From the NCBI GenBank assembly GCA_030706605.1, contig JAUZOE010000001.1, forward strand, positions 248,001-312,000: a DNA stretch of 64,000 nucleotides, written 5' to 3'. The notes under the pieces were generated by a model that had not been told where the DNA came from, did no database searches, and saw only the letters and a list, made by a program, of their open reading frames with translations. Source of the stretch: Bacteroidota bacterium. Its GTDB lineage: Bacteria; Bacteroidota; Bacteroidia; Chitinophagales; Chitinophagaceae. Shown here piece by piece: positions 46,141-54,626 of this stretch. The position numbers and the translations under genes are program-made. The first letter of the stretch is position 1; every line of letters begins with the position of its first letter.

Positions 46141-47802
46141 TTATCTTGTCAAAAAATCTTCAAATTCTTTCAAACTAAAACTACTTAAATTGTTTTTTGG
46201 TGTAACCATTGCTTTCTGTGCAGCAAGCACCCCGTATTTTGTATTTTCAAATTCAGCAATTGAATGCGCATCAGGATCAATTGACAGTAATACATTTTTA
46301 GAAAGAGCATATTCCACCCATTGCCATCTCATATCAAGCCTTCTTGGATGAGCATTGATTTCAATCACCACATTGTTAGAAGCGCAGGCATCAATTATTT
46401 TCATGTGGTCTATAGGGTATCCTTTACGGCTTAAGAGCAATCTTCCCGTCATGTGGCCCAGGATAGTTGTATAAGGATTTTCAATAGCTTTAAGCAGGCG
46501 CATCATGGCTTTTTCTTCATTCATTTTTAAATTAGAATGCACTGAAGCAATTACCAGGTCGAAAGTGGAAAGAACACTATCACTATAATCTAAATTTCCA
46601 TCATTTAAAATGTCACTTTCAATACTTTTGAAAATTTTAAATGGACTTAGTTTTATATTCAGTTCTTCCACTAATTCATGCTGTGCTCTTATTTTTTCTT
46701 CAGAAAGCCCCTGGGCATATGTAGCTGCTTTGCTGTGATCGCTTATTACTAAATATTCTTTACCGCTTTCTTTGCATGCTTCAGCCAGTTGTTCCAGTGT
46801 ATTGATACCATCACTCCAGTTGCTATGGCAATGTATGATTCCTTTTATATCTCCCGGTTGAATCAATCTTGGAATATTATCTTTAGCCGCGATAGAAATA
46901 ATCCTATCATTTTCTCTTAAATACGGGGGGATATACTTTATGTCGGCTTGTTTAAAAATATCTTCGTCATCATTAGCAATCTGAAAATTGATGTTAGGGT
47001 AGTTATTTAAAAATGTTGATACAAAATCCGGGGAACCTGTAGTTTCAAAAACTTTTTTTATTAATTCATTTGTATTGATTGGATACAATTTGGTTTTGAT
47101 TCCATTATTATATTGATACAGGATGAAGTCATTATTTTTTTCCAATAATTTGAAATCTTCCAGCAACGACAATTTCTCCTTAATACTATCTTCGCTAAAA
47201 GGAATTACATATTCAAGTACATCTACTATTTCTGTATGACGGGAAAAATCTCCTGAGATAATTATTTTGTCGGATGAAAATAATTTTTGGAAAAATATTT
47301 TCAGATCACTTGCCAAATTTTCCACCTGCGCGAATAAAAAACTTCCCTGTTGACTCAAATAAAATTCAATTGATTCAATAACATTGTCCTGTGTTTTTTT
47401 TTCAAATCCTTTATAAAGAAGCAATCTGTTTTCATTGCAGGCGTATAAAAGTTCACCTATATTTTCTATGCCCATTTCTTTCCAGATTAAAGAAATTTTT
47501 TTAGGCCCTATTCCCTTAATTTTTAACATTTCCAAAATGCCTTCCGGCGTTTTTAGAAGCAAATCTTCAAGAATTTTCATTTTCCCTGTTGATAATATTT
47601 CTATTATTTTTTTGCCGATTGCATCGCCAATACCATTTAATTTTAAAATTTCGTCTTCAGAAAGCGTTTGTGCCTCTACCGTTAGTTGACCGATTTTATA
47701 TGCGGCAACCGAATATGATTGTGACCGAAAACTATTTTCACCATGGATGTCCATAAGCTTTGAAAGCAATGAAAACTGATTGGCTATTTCTTTATTATTC
47801 AT
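46141..47802 (-). CDS. PolX-type PHP/HhH protein with degenerate polymerase site
   Basis: 553 aa. HhH segments (about 45-145: LNGIGDAIGKKIIEIL, KIKGIGPKKISLIWKE), a PolX-like nucleotidyltransferase region (about 150-290) and a PHP domain (about 315-553). The PHP part shows GIIHCHSNWSDGINTLE, EYLVISDHSKA, IESDILNDG, LVIASVHS, ILGHMTGR, EINAHPRR and SIDPDAHS, so its metal ligands look complete. In the polymerase part the position of GS.RR...DxD reads ISGDFSRHTEIVDVLEYVI, without the catalytic DxD. It may therefore act mainly as a PHP exonuclease or phosphoesterase in base-excision repair rather than as a polymerase. Confidence 0.88.
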   Translation of the reverse strand: MNNKEIANQFSLLSKLMDIHGENSFRSQSYSVAAYKIGQLTVEAQTLSEDEILKLNGIGDAIGKKIIEILSTGKMKILEDLLLKTPEGILEMLKIKGIGPKKISLIWKEMGIENIGELLYACNENRLLLYKGFEKKTQDNVIESIEFYLSQQGSFLFAQVENLASDLKIFFQKLFSSDKIIISGDFSRHTEIVDVLEYVIPFSEDSIKEKLSLLEDFKLLEKNNDFILYQYNNGIKTKLYPINTNELIKKVFETTGSPDFVSTFLNNYPNINFQIANDDEDIFKQADIKYIPPYLRENDRIISIAAKDNIPRLIQPGDIKGIIHCHSNWSDGINTLEQLAEACKESGKEYLVISDHSKAATYAQGLSEEKIRAQHELVEELNIKLSPFKIFKSIESDILNDGNLDYSDSVLSTFDLVIASVHSNLKMNEEKAMMRLLKAIENPYTTILGHMTGRLLLSRKGYPIDHMKIIDACASNNVVIEINAHPRRLDMRWQWVEYALSKNVLLSIDPDAHSIAEFENTKYGVLAAQKAMVTPKNNLSSFSLKEFEDFLTR

Positions 47803-47912
47803 GTCAGATTAAATGGAAATACTATTAAATAAAGTTTTGAATTTGAATGTAGTTCTTTTTTTAAAATTAATTGAAAACCTGTAACTATCACTGATTATAA
47901 GTTAAGTATATA

Positions 47913-47938
47913 AAAAAAGTCCCGAAAATTCGGGACTT
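47913..47938 (-). terminator. Strong Rho-independent terminator of the histone-like gene
   Basis: Perfect inverted repeat AAGTCCCGAA (47917-47926) / TTCGGGACTT (47929-47938), followed on the minus strand by a run of seven T. It lies 26 bases after the stop of the lysine-rich gene and serves it. Confidence 0.8.
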
Positions 47939-47963
47939 CAAATTATCTATAAGAAAAATTTTA

Positions 47964-48137
47964 TTATTTTTTCTTAGGAGCAGCCTTTTTAGGAGCGGCT
48001 TTTTTTGCAGCAGCCTTTTTAGGAGCAGCTTTTTTAGGAGCAGCTTTTTTAGGAGCAGCTTTTTTTGCAGCAGCTTTTTTAGGAGCAGCTTTTTTTGCAG
48101 CAGCCTTTTTAGGAGCAGCTTTTTTTGCAGTTGCCAT
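47964..48137 (-). CDS. Small Lys/Ala/Pro-rich histone H1-like protein
   Basis: 57 aa, from ATG 48135-48137 to the stop at 47964-47966; it is shorter than most gene-finder limits. After MAT, the protein is built from units of AKKAAPKK and AKKAAAKK type, ending PKKK. Twenty-three of its residues are Lys. It resembles the C-terminal tail of eukaryotic histone H1 and the histone H1-like proteins found in Bacteroidota and Chlamydia. It should bind DNA (or RNA) non-specifically through charge. It has its own terminator at 47913-47938 and is encoded by 15-base units that repeat almost exactly. No close neighbour suggests a specific role. Confidence 0.85.
   Translation of the reverse strand: MATAKKAAPKKAAAKKAAPKKAAAKKAAPKKAAPKKAAPKKAAAKKAAPKKAAPKKK
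47977..48128 (-). repeat. Tandem 15-base coding repeat
   Basis: About ten tandem copies of a unit reading AAAAAAGCTGCTCCT or AAAAAAGCTGCTGCA on the minus strand, with single-base changes (AAG for AAA, GCC for GCT). The copies are in frame and encode KKAAP or KKAAA. Such near-identical units can expand or shrink by slippage, so the length may differ between strains. Confidence 0.8.
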
Positions 48138-48218
48138 GTTTTTAGAATTTAATTGTTAGTAAATAATAACTAAAAATATAAACATTTTTTTAACTGCCAA
48201 AATTATTTGAAAAAAAAA

Positions 48219-48485
48219 TTACACAGATGCTTCAACAGCATTCACAGAAACGTATGTTTTATCTCCTTTACTTTTTCTAAATTCAACAACTCCATCAGTA
48301 GTTGCAAATATTGTAAAATCTTTCCCAAGACCTACATTTTTACCAGGATGATAAACAGTTCCACGTTGGCGAAGAATAATATTCCCTGATGCGGCAGCTT
48401 GTCCGCCAAAAATTTTCACTCCTAGTCTTTTGCTTTGTGAATCACGTCCGTTTTTTACAGAACCTTCACCTTTTTTATGTGCCAT
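48219..48485 (-). CDS. rpmA: Ribosomal protein L27
   Basis: 88 aa. It shows the whole family pattern: [40 protein letters not shown], then [20 protein letters not shown] and [11 protein letters not shown]27 lies near the peptidyl-transferase centre of the 50S subunit. The N-terminus lacks the cleaved extension found in Firmicutes. It follows rplU after 65 bases in the same direction, the usual order. Confidence 0.97.
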   Translation of the reverse strand: MAHKKGEGSVKNGRDSQSKRLGVKIFGGQAAASGNIILRQRGTVYHPGKNVGLGKDFTIFATTDGVVEFRKSKGDKTYVSVNAVEASV

Positions 48486-48550
48486 AATTTTAAAATTAAA
48501 TCATTAAAGTTTTTGAAATAAAAAATTATTTCATACTGTCAACAACATTA

Positions 48551-48856
48551 TTATGCAATGCCGGTAACTTTTATGTGCGTATACTGGGTACGATGACCAT
48601 GCTTTTTTCTGAATCCTTTTCTTCTTTTCATTTTAAAAGCAATTACTTTTTCGCCTTTAACCAGGTCATTTACTATTTCAGCTTTTACAGTTACACTGGC
48701 ATCACTGCCTATAGAAATTTTTCCATCATTATCATGCAAAAGCACTTCAGAAAATTCTACTTCATCACCTTGTTTTCCTTCAAGATGTGGTACATATAAA
48801 CTCTGGCCTGGTTGAACTTTAAATTGTTGACCGGCGATTTTTACTATAGCGAACAT
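48551..48856 (-). CDS. rplU: Ribosomal protein L21
   Basis: 101 aa from the ATG at 48854-48856 (MFAIVKIAGQQFKVQPGQSL). The long upstream extension of this frame, back to 48949, does not look like L21 and crosses the promoter, so it is rejected. The rest, YVPHLEGKQGDEVEFSEVLL, KVIAFKMKRRKGFRKKHGHR and TQYTHIKVTGIA, is diagnostic for L21 of the 50S subunit. The -7 box TACATTTG lies at 48879-48886, 22 bases before the ATG. Confidence 0.97.
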   Translation of the reverse strand: MFAIVKIAGQQFKVQPGQSLYVPHLEGKQGDEVEFSEVLLHDNDGKISIGSDASVTVKAEIVNDLVKGEKVIAFKMKRRKGFRKKHGHRTQYTHIKVTGIA

Positions 48857-48878
48857 ACTTCTCCAATTTTTAGGAGTG

Positions 48879-48886
48879 CAAATGTA
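48879..48886 (-). promoter_or_regulatory. -7 promoter box of rplU-rpmA
   Basis: TACATTTG on the minus strand is an exact match to TAnnTTTG and lies 22 bases before the chosen rplU start. It supports that start over the longer frame. The upstream TTTG element is unclear. Confidence 0.5.
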
Positions 48887-49034
48887 AGGGAATTCCGAGT
48901 AATTTCTTATACTAAAACCATTAAAAATATCTATTTTTTTAATTTTCACCTAAATTGCTGGATAGTAAACACTAAAAGAAGGTAATTTTCTCAATTTGTT
49001 ACCTTTTCTAACTCTCATTCAATAAATTACATAA

Positions 49035-49808
49035 ATGGATCTTATAAAAAAAACATTTAGGTTTTGTTTCTCTATATACGGATTTCTGGTTTTTTTAGGC
49101 CTAATGTTTATTTTACTTCCGTTATTTGCTATTGCCTTTCTTCAAAATTCAATAAAATGTGGGAATCTTATTTATAAAATCTCACGTTTCTGGGCAGATG
49201 CCTTTTTTTTCATGACAGGTATTACACATCGGAATATTTATGAAGAACCACACAACATTAATACAGAATACATTTTTGTCAGTAACCACATTTCTTATCT
49301 TGATATTCCAATGATGATGAAAGTAATAAGAGGTCAGTATATCCGCATCCTTGGCAAATCTGAAATGACTAAAATTCCTATTTTTGGTTCTATCTATAAA
49401 AGCGCCGCTGTTACCGTTGACCGGGTAAGCCCTGAAGGCCGGTTTAAAAGTGTAAAAAGTCTGATTGGATTTATTCAACAAAAGATTTCTGTTTTCATTT
49501 GCCCGGAAGGAACTTTTAATATGACCAATCAGCCTTTAAAAAATTTTTATGACGGAGCCTTTAGAATTGCTATTGAAACACAAAAACCTATTCGTCCCAT
49601 TTTATTTTTAGATACCTATGACCGGCTTAATTATAACAGTATATTCTCATTGAATCCGGGCAAATGCCGTGGCGTTTATCTTTCAGAAACTATTACTGAA
49701 GGATTAACACCGAAAGATGTACCAGCACTAAAGAAAAAAATATTTCAACAAATGGAAGAAGCTTTGATCAGGTATAAGGTAAGCTGGATTAAAGAAAACT
49801 CATTATAA
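49035..49808 (+). CDS. plsC: 1-acyl-glycerol-3-phosphate acyltransferase
   Basis: 257 aa. An N-terminal hydrophobic segment (about 10-38) anchors it to the membrane. The HX4D motif is in SNHISYLDIPMM (about 83-94), the second motif lies around GSIYKSAAVTVDRVSPEGRF, and ICPEGTFN (about 155) gives the EGT motif. The enzyme adds the second acyl chain to lysophosphatidic acid in phospholipid synthesis. Some members of this superfamily acylate other lipids, so the exact acceptor is inferred. priA starts 92 bases downstream. Confidence 0.92.
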   Translation: MDLIKKTFRFCFSIYGFLVFLGLMFILLPLFAIAFLQNSIKCGNLIYKISRFWADAFFFMTGITHRNIYEEPHNINTEYIFVSNHISYLDIPMMMKVIRGQYIRILGKSEMTKIPIFGSIYKSAAVTVDRVSPEGRFKSVKSLIGFIQQKISVFICPEGTFNMTNQPLKNFYDGAFRIAIETQKPIRPILFLDTYDRLNYNSIFSLNPGKCRGVYLSETITEGLTPKDVPALKKKIFQQMEEALIRYKVSWIKENSL

Positions 49809-49887
49809 ATATCCCAGGCTTTTATTTTAAAAGCCTCCTGCTTTGAGCATGTTTTTGCCATAATAGACCTTATCCGTCCACACGCAA

Positions 49888-49895
49888 TATATTTG
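49888..49895 (+). promoter_or_regulatory. -7 promoter box just before priA
   Basis: TATATTTG, an exact TAnnTTTG match, lies only five bases before the priA ATG at 49901. Transcription from it would begin at or next to the start codon. There is no good TTTG at the usual distance upstream. Confidence 0.45.
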
Positions 49896-49900
49896 CATAA

Positions 49901-52396
49901 ATGATGACTGAAAGAACTGAAGTACAAAATTTATTCAATGAAATGAAACAACCCATAACTTCATGGGTTGAAGTTATTTTGCCTTTAGCGATTCCTAAAA
50001 CCTATACGTATTCTGTCCCGGGTAACCTGGGTGATAAAATTAAAATTGGCTGCAGAGCTGAAGTGGTTTTTGGTAAAAACAAAAAATATGCAGGCATCAT
50101 TAAATCCGTTAATAATGAAAGACCTTCCTATCAGACAAAGGATATTTTAAATATTATAGATGATGAGCCTGTCATTTATCCCCGGCAATTACAATTCTGG
50201 AAATGGATTAGTAATTATTATATGTGCAGCGAAGGCGAAGTGATGGCAGCCGCTTTACCTACGCACTTAAAATTAAGTAGTGAAGCTATTTTAATTTTCA
50301 ATGAAGAATATGGTGAAAATTTTAACGACCTTGATGATGATGAATATTTGCTGGCGGAAGCGTTGCTTATCAAAAAAGAATTAAAGATTACCGAAGTGCA
50401 GGAGGTTGCCAATATCACTCATGTGTATCCCTTAATCAAAAAACTTATTGAAAAAAGAGTTTGTTTTATATGGGAATCGCTCACCGATAAGTACAAAGAA
50501 AAAAAGGAAAATTTTGTATTGCTGAATCCGGAATATGCCTCGGATGAAAAGTTGAGTATGCTAATGGATGATTTTGGAAGAGCCCCGAAGCAATTGGAAT
50601 TATTGTTGAGCTTTCTGCATCTTTCAAAAACTACGGGAGAAGTGACACAGCCAGCACTTTTAAAAAAATCAGGAGCCAGCGCTGCCCAATTAAAAGGATT
50701 AGTGGATAAAAATATTCTTTTTATTCAAAAACGAAGTACCGACCGGATTCAATCGCTTCCTAAAAAAATGGAAGTCAATTTTGAACTGAATGCTTCACAA
50801 AAAAAAGCGCTGAACGAGATTGATATTGCTTTACAGGAAAAAGAAGTTTGCCTTGTACATGGAGTTACAAGTAGTGGCAAAACCCAATTGTATATTAAAC
50901 AAATAGAAAAATTTGTAGGGGCAGGAAAACAAGTATTATACCTTCTTCCCGAGATAACACTAACGACACAGATTATACGCAGATTGCAACTTTACTTCGG
51001 CGGAAATATAGCTATCTATCATTCTAAATTTAATAATAATGAAAGAATAGAGATATGGAACAAAATAAAAACCGGTGAATTAAAAATTATCATAGGAGCA
51101 AGAAGCGCTTTGTTTCTGCCTTTTAAAAACCTGGGACTAATTGTTATTGATGAAGAACATGACTCTTCTTTTAAGCAACAGGACCCTGCTCCTCGGTATA
51201 ATGCACGCGATGCAGCAGTTTTTTACGCATCTCTTTTTAAGGCAAAAGTGGTAATGGGTAGCGCTACACCTTCTTTGGAAAGTTATTACAATGCACAGAA
51301 AAACAAATACGCCTTAGTAACCCTGAATGAGAGATATGGCGGAACGCAAATGCCGGAAATCAAAATCATCGATACTAAAACCGTTGCCGCTTCTAAAAAA
51401 GGGAAAGTGATGATTTCTCCGCAATTAAAAGCAGAAATAGAAACAACATTAAAAAATGACAGGCAGGTCATACTTTTTCAAAACAGGCGGGGTTATGCTC
51501 CATTTTTAATTTGCGGCACCTGTGGTTTTATTCCGCAGTGTGAAAATTGCTCGGTAACATTAACGCTGCACAAATATTCGAATAAATTACACTGCCATTA
51601 CTGCGGCAACACTTACCCAAAGCTAACTACGTGTCCTGCCTGCGGAAGTGTCAACTGGATAGAGAAAAATTTTGGTACAGAAAAAATTGAAGAAGAACTG
51701 ACAGAAGATTTCCCTAACAACCGGATTGCCCGGATGGATGTAGATGCTGTAAAAGGGAAAAATGCACATGATACTTTGATAAAATTATTTGAACAGCACC
51801 GCATTGATATTTTGGCAGGTACACAAATGGTTGTGAAAGGCCTGGATTTTGAAAAGGTAAGCTTAGTGGGTATCCTTGATGCAGATGGATTATTGAGTTT
51901 TGCTGATTTCAGGGTGAATGAGAGAGCCTTTCAGTTGATGGAACAAGTTAGTGGAAGAGCAGGCCGAAAATTAGAGAGAGGGTTAGTACTCATACAGGCA
52001 TCTAAAATTAATCACCCTGTTTTGTTATTTGTACAACAGCATGATTACCTGAAATTTTACGAGTATGAGATGGCCATGAGAAAACAGTTTTTTTATCCGC
52101 CATTCAGCCGTTTAATCCGTATTACTTTAAAACATAAACTTAAAGAAACGGTACTAGAAGCCGCGGATATTTTAGCGAATTCATTGAAAAAAGATTTTGA
52201 AAATATAGCAGGACCAGCAGCCCCGATTATCAACCGCGTACGTAATATGTTTTTAATGGAAATATTGATAAAACTACAGCAGGATGCTGCACACCTGCAA
52301 ATACAAAAGAAAGTAATTGCCAATCATATTGATCTTTTAAAATCACAGAAACAATTTAGAAGTATGATCACCATTGCCGATGTTGATCCTTTTTAA
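49901..52396 (+). CDS. priA: Primosomal replication-restart helicase PriA
   Basis: 831 aa. N-terminal DNA-binding region (about 15-120, SWVEVILPLAIPKTYTYSVP). The superfamily 2 helicase core shows Walker A VTSSGKTQLY (about 325), YLLPEITLTTQIIRR, the DEAH-type LIVIDEEHDSSFKQQDPAPR, VMGSATPSLESYY and later GTQMVVKGLDFEKVSLVG. A zinc-binding insert carries eight Cys: CGTCGFIPQCENCS and, further on, CHYCGNTYPKLTTCPACG. The start could also be the ATG at 49904 or a later one at 49943 just before the conserved SWVEV. PriA reloads the replisome at stalled forks. Confidence 0.95.
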   Translation: MMTERTEVQNLFNEMKQPITSWVEVILPLAIPKTYTYSVPGNLGDKIKIGCRAEVVFGKNKKYAGIIKSVNNERPSYQTKDILNIIDDEPVIYPRQLQFWKWISNYYMCSEGEVMAAALPTHLKLSSEAILIFNEEYGENFNDLDDDEYLLAEALLIKKELKITEVQEVANITHVYPLIKKLIEKRVCFIWESLTDKYKEKKENFVLLNPEYASDEKLSMLMDDFGRAPKQLELLLSFLHLSKTTGEVTQPALLKKSGASAAQLKGLVDKNILFIQKRSTDRIQSLPKKMEVNFELNASQKKALNEIDIALQEKEVCLVHGVTSSGKTQLYIKQIEKFVGAGKQVLYLLPEITLTTQIIRRLQLYFGGNIAIYHSKFNNNERIEIWNKIKTGELKIIIGARSALFLPFKNLGLIVIDEEHDSSFKQQDPAPRYNARDAAVFYASLFKAKVVMGSATPSLESYYNAQKNKYALVTLNERYGGTQMPEIKIIDTKTVAASKKGKVMISPQLKAEIETTLKNDRQVILFQNRRGYAPFLICGTCGFIPQCENCSVTLTLHKYSNKLHCHYCGNTYPKLTTCPACGSVNWIEKNFGTEKIEEELTEDFPNNRIARMDVDAVKGKNAHDTLIKLFEQHRIDILAGTQMVVKGLDFEKVSLVGILDADGLLSFADFRVNERAFQLMEQVSGRAGRKLERGLVLIQASKINHPVLLFVQQHDYLKFYEYEMAMRKQFFYPPFSRLIRITLKHKLKETVLEAADILANSLKKDFENIAGPAAPIINRVRNMFLMEILIKLQQDAAHLQIQKKVIANHIDLLKSQKQFRSMITIADVDPF

Positions 52397-52609
52397 TATA
52401 CAAATAAATTAAAGTCATCAAAATCCAAAACTTCTTACTACAGTTTTTGAGCAACCATGTTTAAAAGTCTTCTCACCAATATCCGAACAGAAACAAAAGA
52501 GTTATCGTTTAATCTTTCTTTCATTAAATTTACCTGCTTATCCGTTTACTTCTAAAACAACGGCTGACAGTTCATTCATAATTTAATTTTTTACAGGTAA
52601 TTTTACATA

Positions 52610-53635
52610 ATGCATGTTCATCAAAATATTTTTCTCAAAGAATACAATACATTCAGAATAGGCGCTTATGCTAAATACTTTGCACAATTCAGGTCTGTTG
52701 AAGAATTGAAAGTGCTCCTGGAAATTCAAAAAAATACTCCATCAAAATTGATACTTGGCGGCGGAAGTAATATTCTTTTTACTCAAAATTATGAAGGTAT
52801 TATTTTAAAAAATGAAATACCCGGAATTGACATTATAGCTGAAGATGAAAATTTTGTCTACATCAAAGCAGGCGCCGGTGTTAACTGGCATAATTTTGTA
52901 CAATATTGTGTCAATCATAATTTTGGAGGATTAGAAAATCTTTCCCTTATTCCTGGGAATGTAGGCGCTACTCCCATGCAAAATATAGGAGCTTACGGGG
53001 TAGAAATAAAAGATGTTTTTTATGAACTGGAAGCATTTCACCATGAGGAAAAAGTAATTCAAAAATTTACTGCCAATGATTGCGAATTTGGTTACCGGGA
53101 AAGTATTTTTAAGAAGAATCTAAAAGGGCAGTTTGTAATTTTAAATGTCACATTCAGGCTTAATAAAAAACCAGTTTTCCATATTTCTTACGGCGCCATT
53201 GAAGAAGAGTTGGAAAAAATGCACATAAAAGATTTGAATATTAAAGCTATTTCCAATGCAGTTATTCATATCAGGAAATCAAAACTACCAGACCCTGAAT
53301 TAATTGGTAATGCAGGAAGTTTTTTTAAGAACCCGGTTATTGGTAAACGCCATTTTCAGGAGACCCAACAGATATGTGAATTACAGAAAATGGATCCCCC
53401 ATTTTTTAAAATCCATGAAGATCTTTATAAAATACCTGCCGGGTGGCTTATTGAGCAATGCGGGTGGAAAGGTTTTAGAAAAAAAGATGCCGGTTGTTAT
53501 GAAAAGCAGGCCCTGGTTTTGGTAAATTATGGCAATGCTACAGGCAAAGATATTTTCAACCTAAGCGAAGAAATCGCCATTTCAGTAAAAGAAAAATTTG
53601 GAATTACCCTTGAAAGAGAAGTGAATATTGTTTAA
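52610..53635 (+). CDS. murB: UDP-N-acetylenolpyruvoylglucosamine reductase
   Basis: 341 aa. The FAD-binding region has LILGGGSNILFTQNYEGIIL (about 47-67) and LSLIPGNVGATPMQNIGAYG (about 112-131). GYRESIFK (about 163-170) and GNAGSFFKNPV (about 235-246) hold the catalytic Arg and Ser. The end GWLIEQCGWKGFRKKDAGCY and NATGKDIFNLSEEIAISVKE fit the E. coli-like type I enzyme. It reduces the enolpyruvyl group to lactate in making UDP-MurNAc. The gene is convergent with the broken metallopeptidase. Confidence 0.95.
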   Translation: MHVHQNIFLKEYNTFRIGAYAKYFAQFRSVEELKVLLEIQKNTPSKLILGGGSNILFTQNYEGIILKNEIPGIDIIAEDENFVYIKAGAGVNWHNFVQYCVNHNFGGLENLSLIPGNVGATPMQNIGAYGVEIKDVFYELEAFHHEEKVIQKFTANDCEFGYRESIFKKNLKGQFVILNVTFRLNKKPVFHISYGAIEEELEKMHIKDLNIKAISNAVIHIRKSKLPDPELIGNAGSFFKNPVIGKRHFQETQQICELQKMDPPFFKIHEDLYKIPAGWLIEQCGWKGFRKKDAGCYEKQALVLVNYGNATGKDIFNLSEEIAISVKEKFGITLEREVNIV

Positions 53636-53647
53636 GAATATATAGAG

Positions 53648-54415
53648 TCATACAGTGGCAAATTTTGTTTGTAAGCCACCTATTCGATGAACTGAGAACC
53701 CGTTCAAATATTTATTTATTATGAAACTGCTATCTTCTGTTATTATAAATAAATACTGAACCAACATCGCGATGGAAGCGAGTGCAGCCACTACATAAGT
53801 AAGTGCCGCCCATTTCAATGCGTCTTTTGCTTTCTCATGCTCCTACGGCAAAGTTATATGAGAAGAATCAAGCCATTTTAAAGCCCTTGCAGAAGCATCA
53901 AATTCCACAGGCAATGTGATCACAGAAAACAAAGTGGAAACCGCAAAAAGCAGAATACCGATTAAAAGTATAGTAGGATTTCCTCCACCAAAACTAAACA
54001 AACCAAGCCCTATCAAAATTACCCATTGCGCCAGGTTAGTACTAATCTGAACAAGTGGTACCAAATTACTTCTAAGGGTAAGCATCGAATATGCTGTAGC
54101 ATGTTGTACTGCATGTCCACATTCGTGTGCCGCAACAGCAAGGGCAGAAATATTCCTTCCCGAATAAACATCAGAACTCAGGTTAACCGTTTTTTTTGCA
54201 GGGTCATAATGATCACTTAAAAAGCCCGAAACAGATACTACTTCCACATCAAATATGCCATTATCAGTAAGCATTTTTTCTGCTATTTCTTTTCCGCTCA
54301 ATCCACAGCTATCTGGCGCTTTGGCATATAAAGCAAATTTACTCTTTAGTCTATATTGCACAAGCATTCCAAGCCCCATAAATAAAAAGGATATAAATAA
54401 TATTGATATGGGCAT
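53648..54415 (-). pseudogene. Zinc metallopeptidase of the PF04298 family interrupted by a TAG codon
   Basis: The first part is intact for 190 codons: N-terminal membrane helix (MPISILFISFLFMGLGMLV), SGKEIAEKMLTDNGIFDVEV, LSSDVYSGRNISALAVAAHE, the HECGH zinc motif and two or three further helices. A TAG at 53843-53845 then stops the frame after LDSSHITLP. Directly after it the same frame continues EHEKAKDALKWAALTYVVAA LASIAMLVQYLFI, which is the normal conserved C-terminus of this family, and runs on to a TGA at 53648-53650. The defect is therefore one nonsense codon rather than a frameshift. The zinc site remains, so a truncated product might keep partial activity. Confidence 0.85.
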
Positions 54416-54580
54416 TATACTGAATTTGATATAATCCTAAAATTAATTAATAATCAATTTATCGAAATAAAATAATTAATAATCAGCATCAAGTTTTTTG
54501 TAAAAATTTTCTTACTAAGATAAAAATCAATAAGGCCAAATAAGGATTTTTCTCAACCCATCTTTAAAATTTTTATCATA

Positions 54581-54605
54581 AAAAAAGGGAGAAAATATCT
54601 CCCTT
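54581..54605 (-). terminator. Rho-independent terminator after atpA
   Basis: Stem AAGGGAGA (54585-54592) / TCTCCCTT (54598-54605) with loop AAATA, followed on the minus strand by a run of T. It lies 22 bases after the atpA stop and closes the transcript, so atpG is not co-transcribed with atpA. Confidence 0.75.
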
Positions 54606-54626
54606 ATATAAAAATTAAAATTTTTA

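Noticed and set aside
47964-48137. Short regular repeats that look like a CRISPR array
   Set aside because: The units are directly joined 15-mers without spacers, are in frame and encode a Lys/Ala-rich protein; no cas genes are nearby.
48857-48949. N-terminal extension of rplU in the same frame
   Set aside because: L21 proteins begin near MFAIVKIAGQ, and the extension overlaps the promoter box at 48879-48886.
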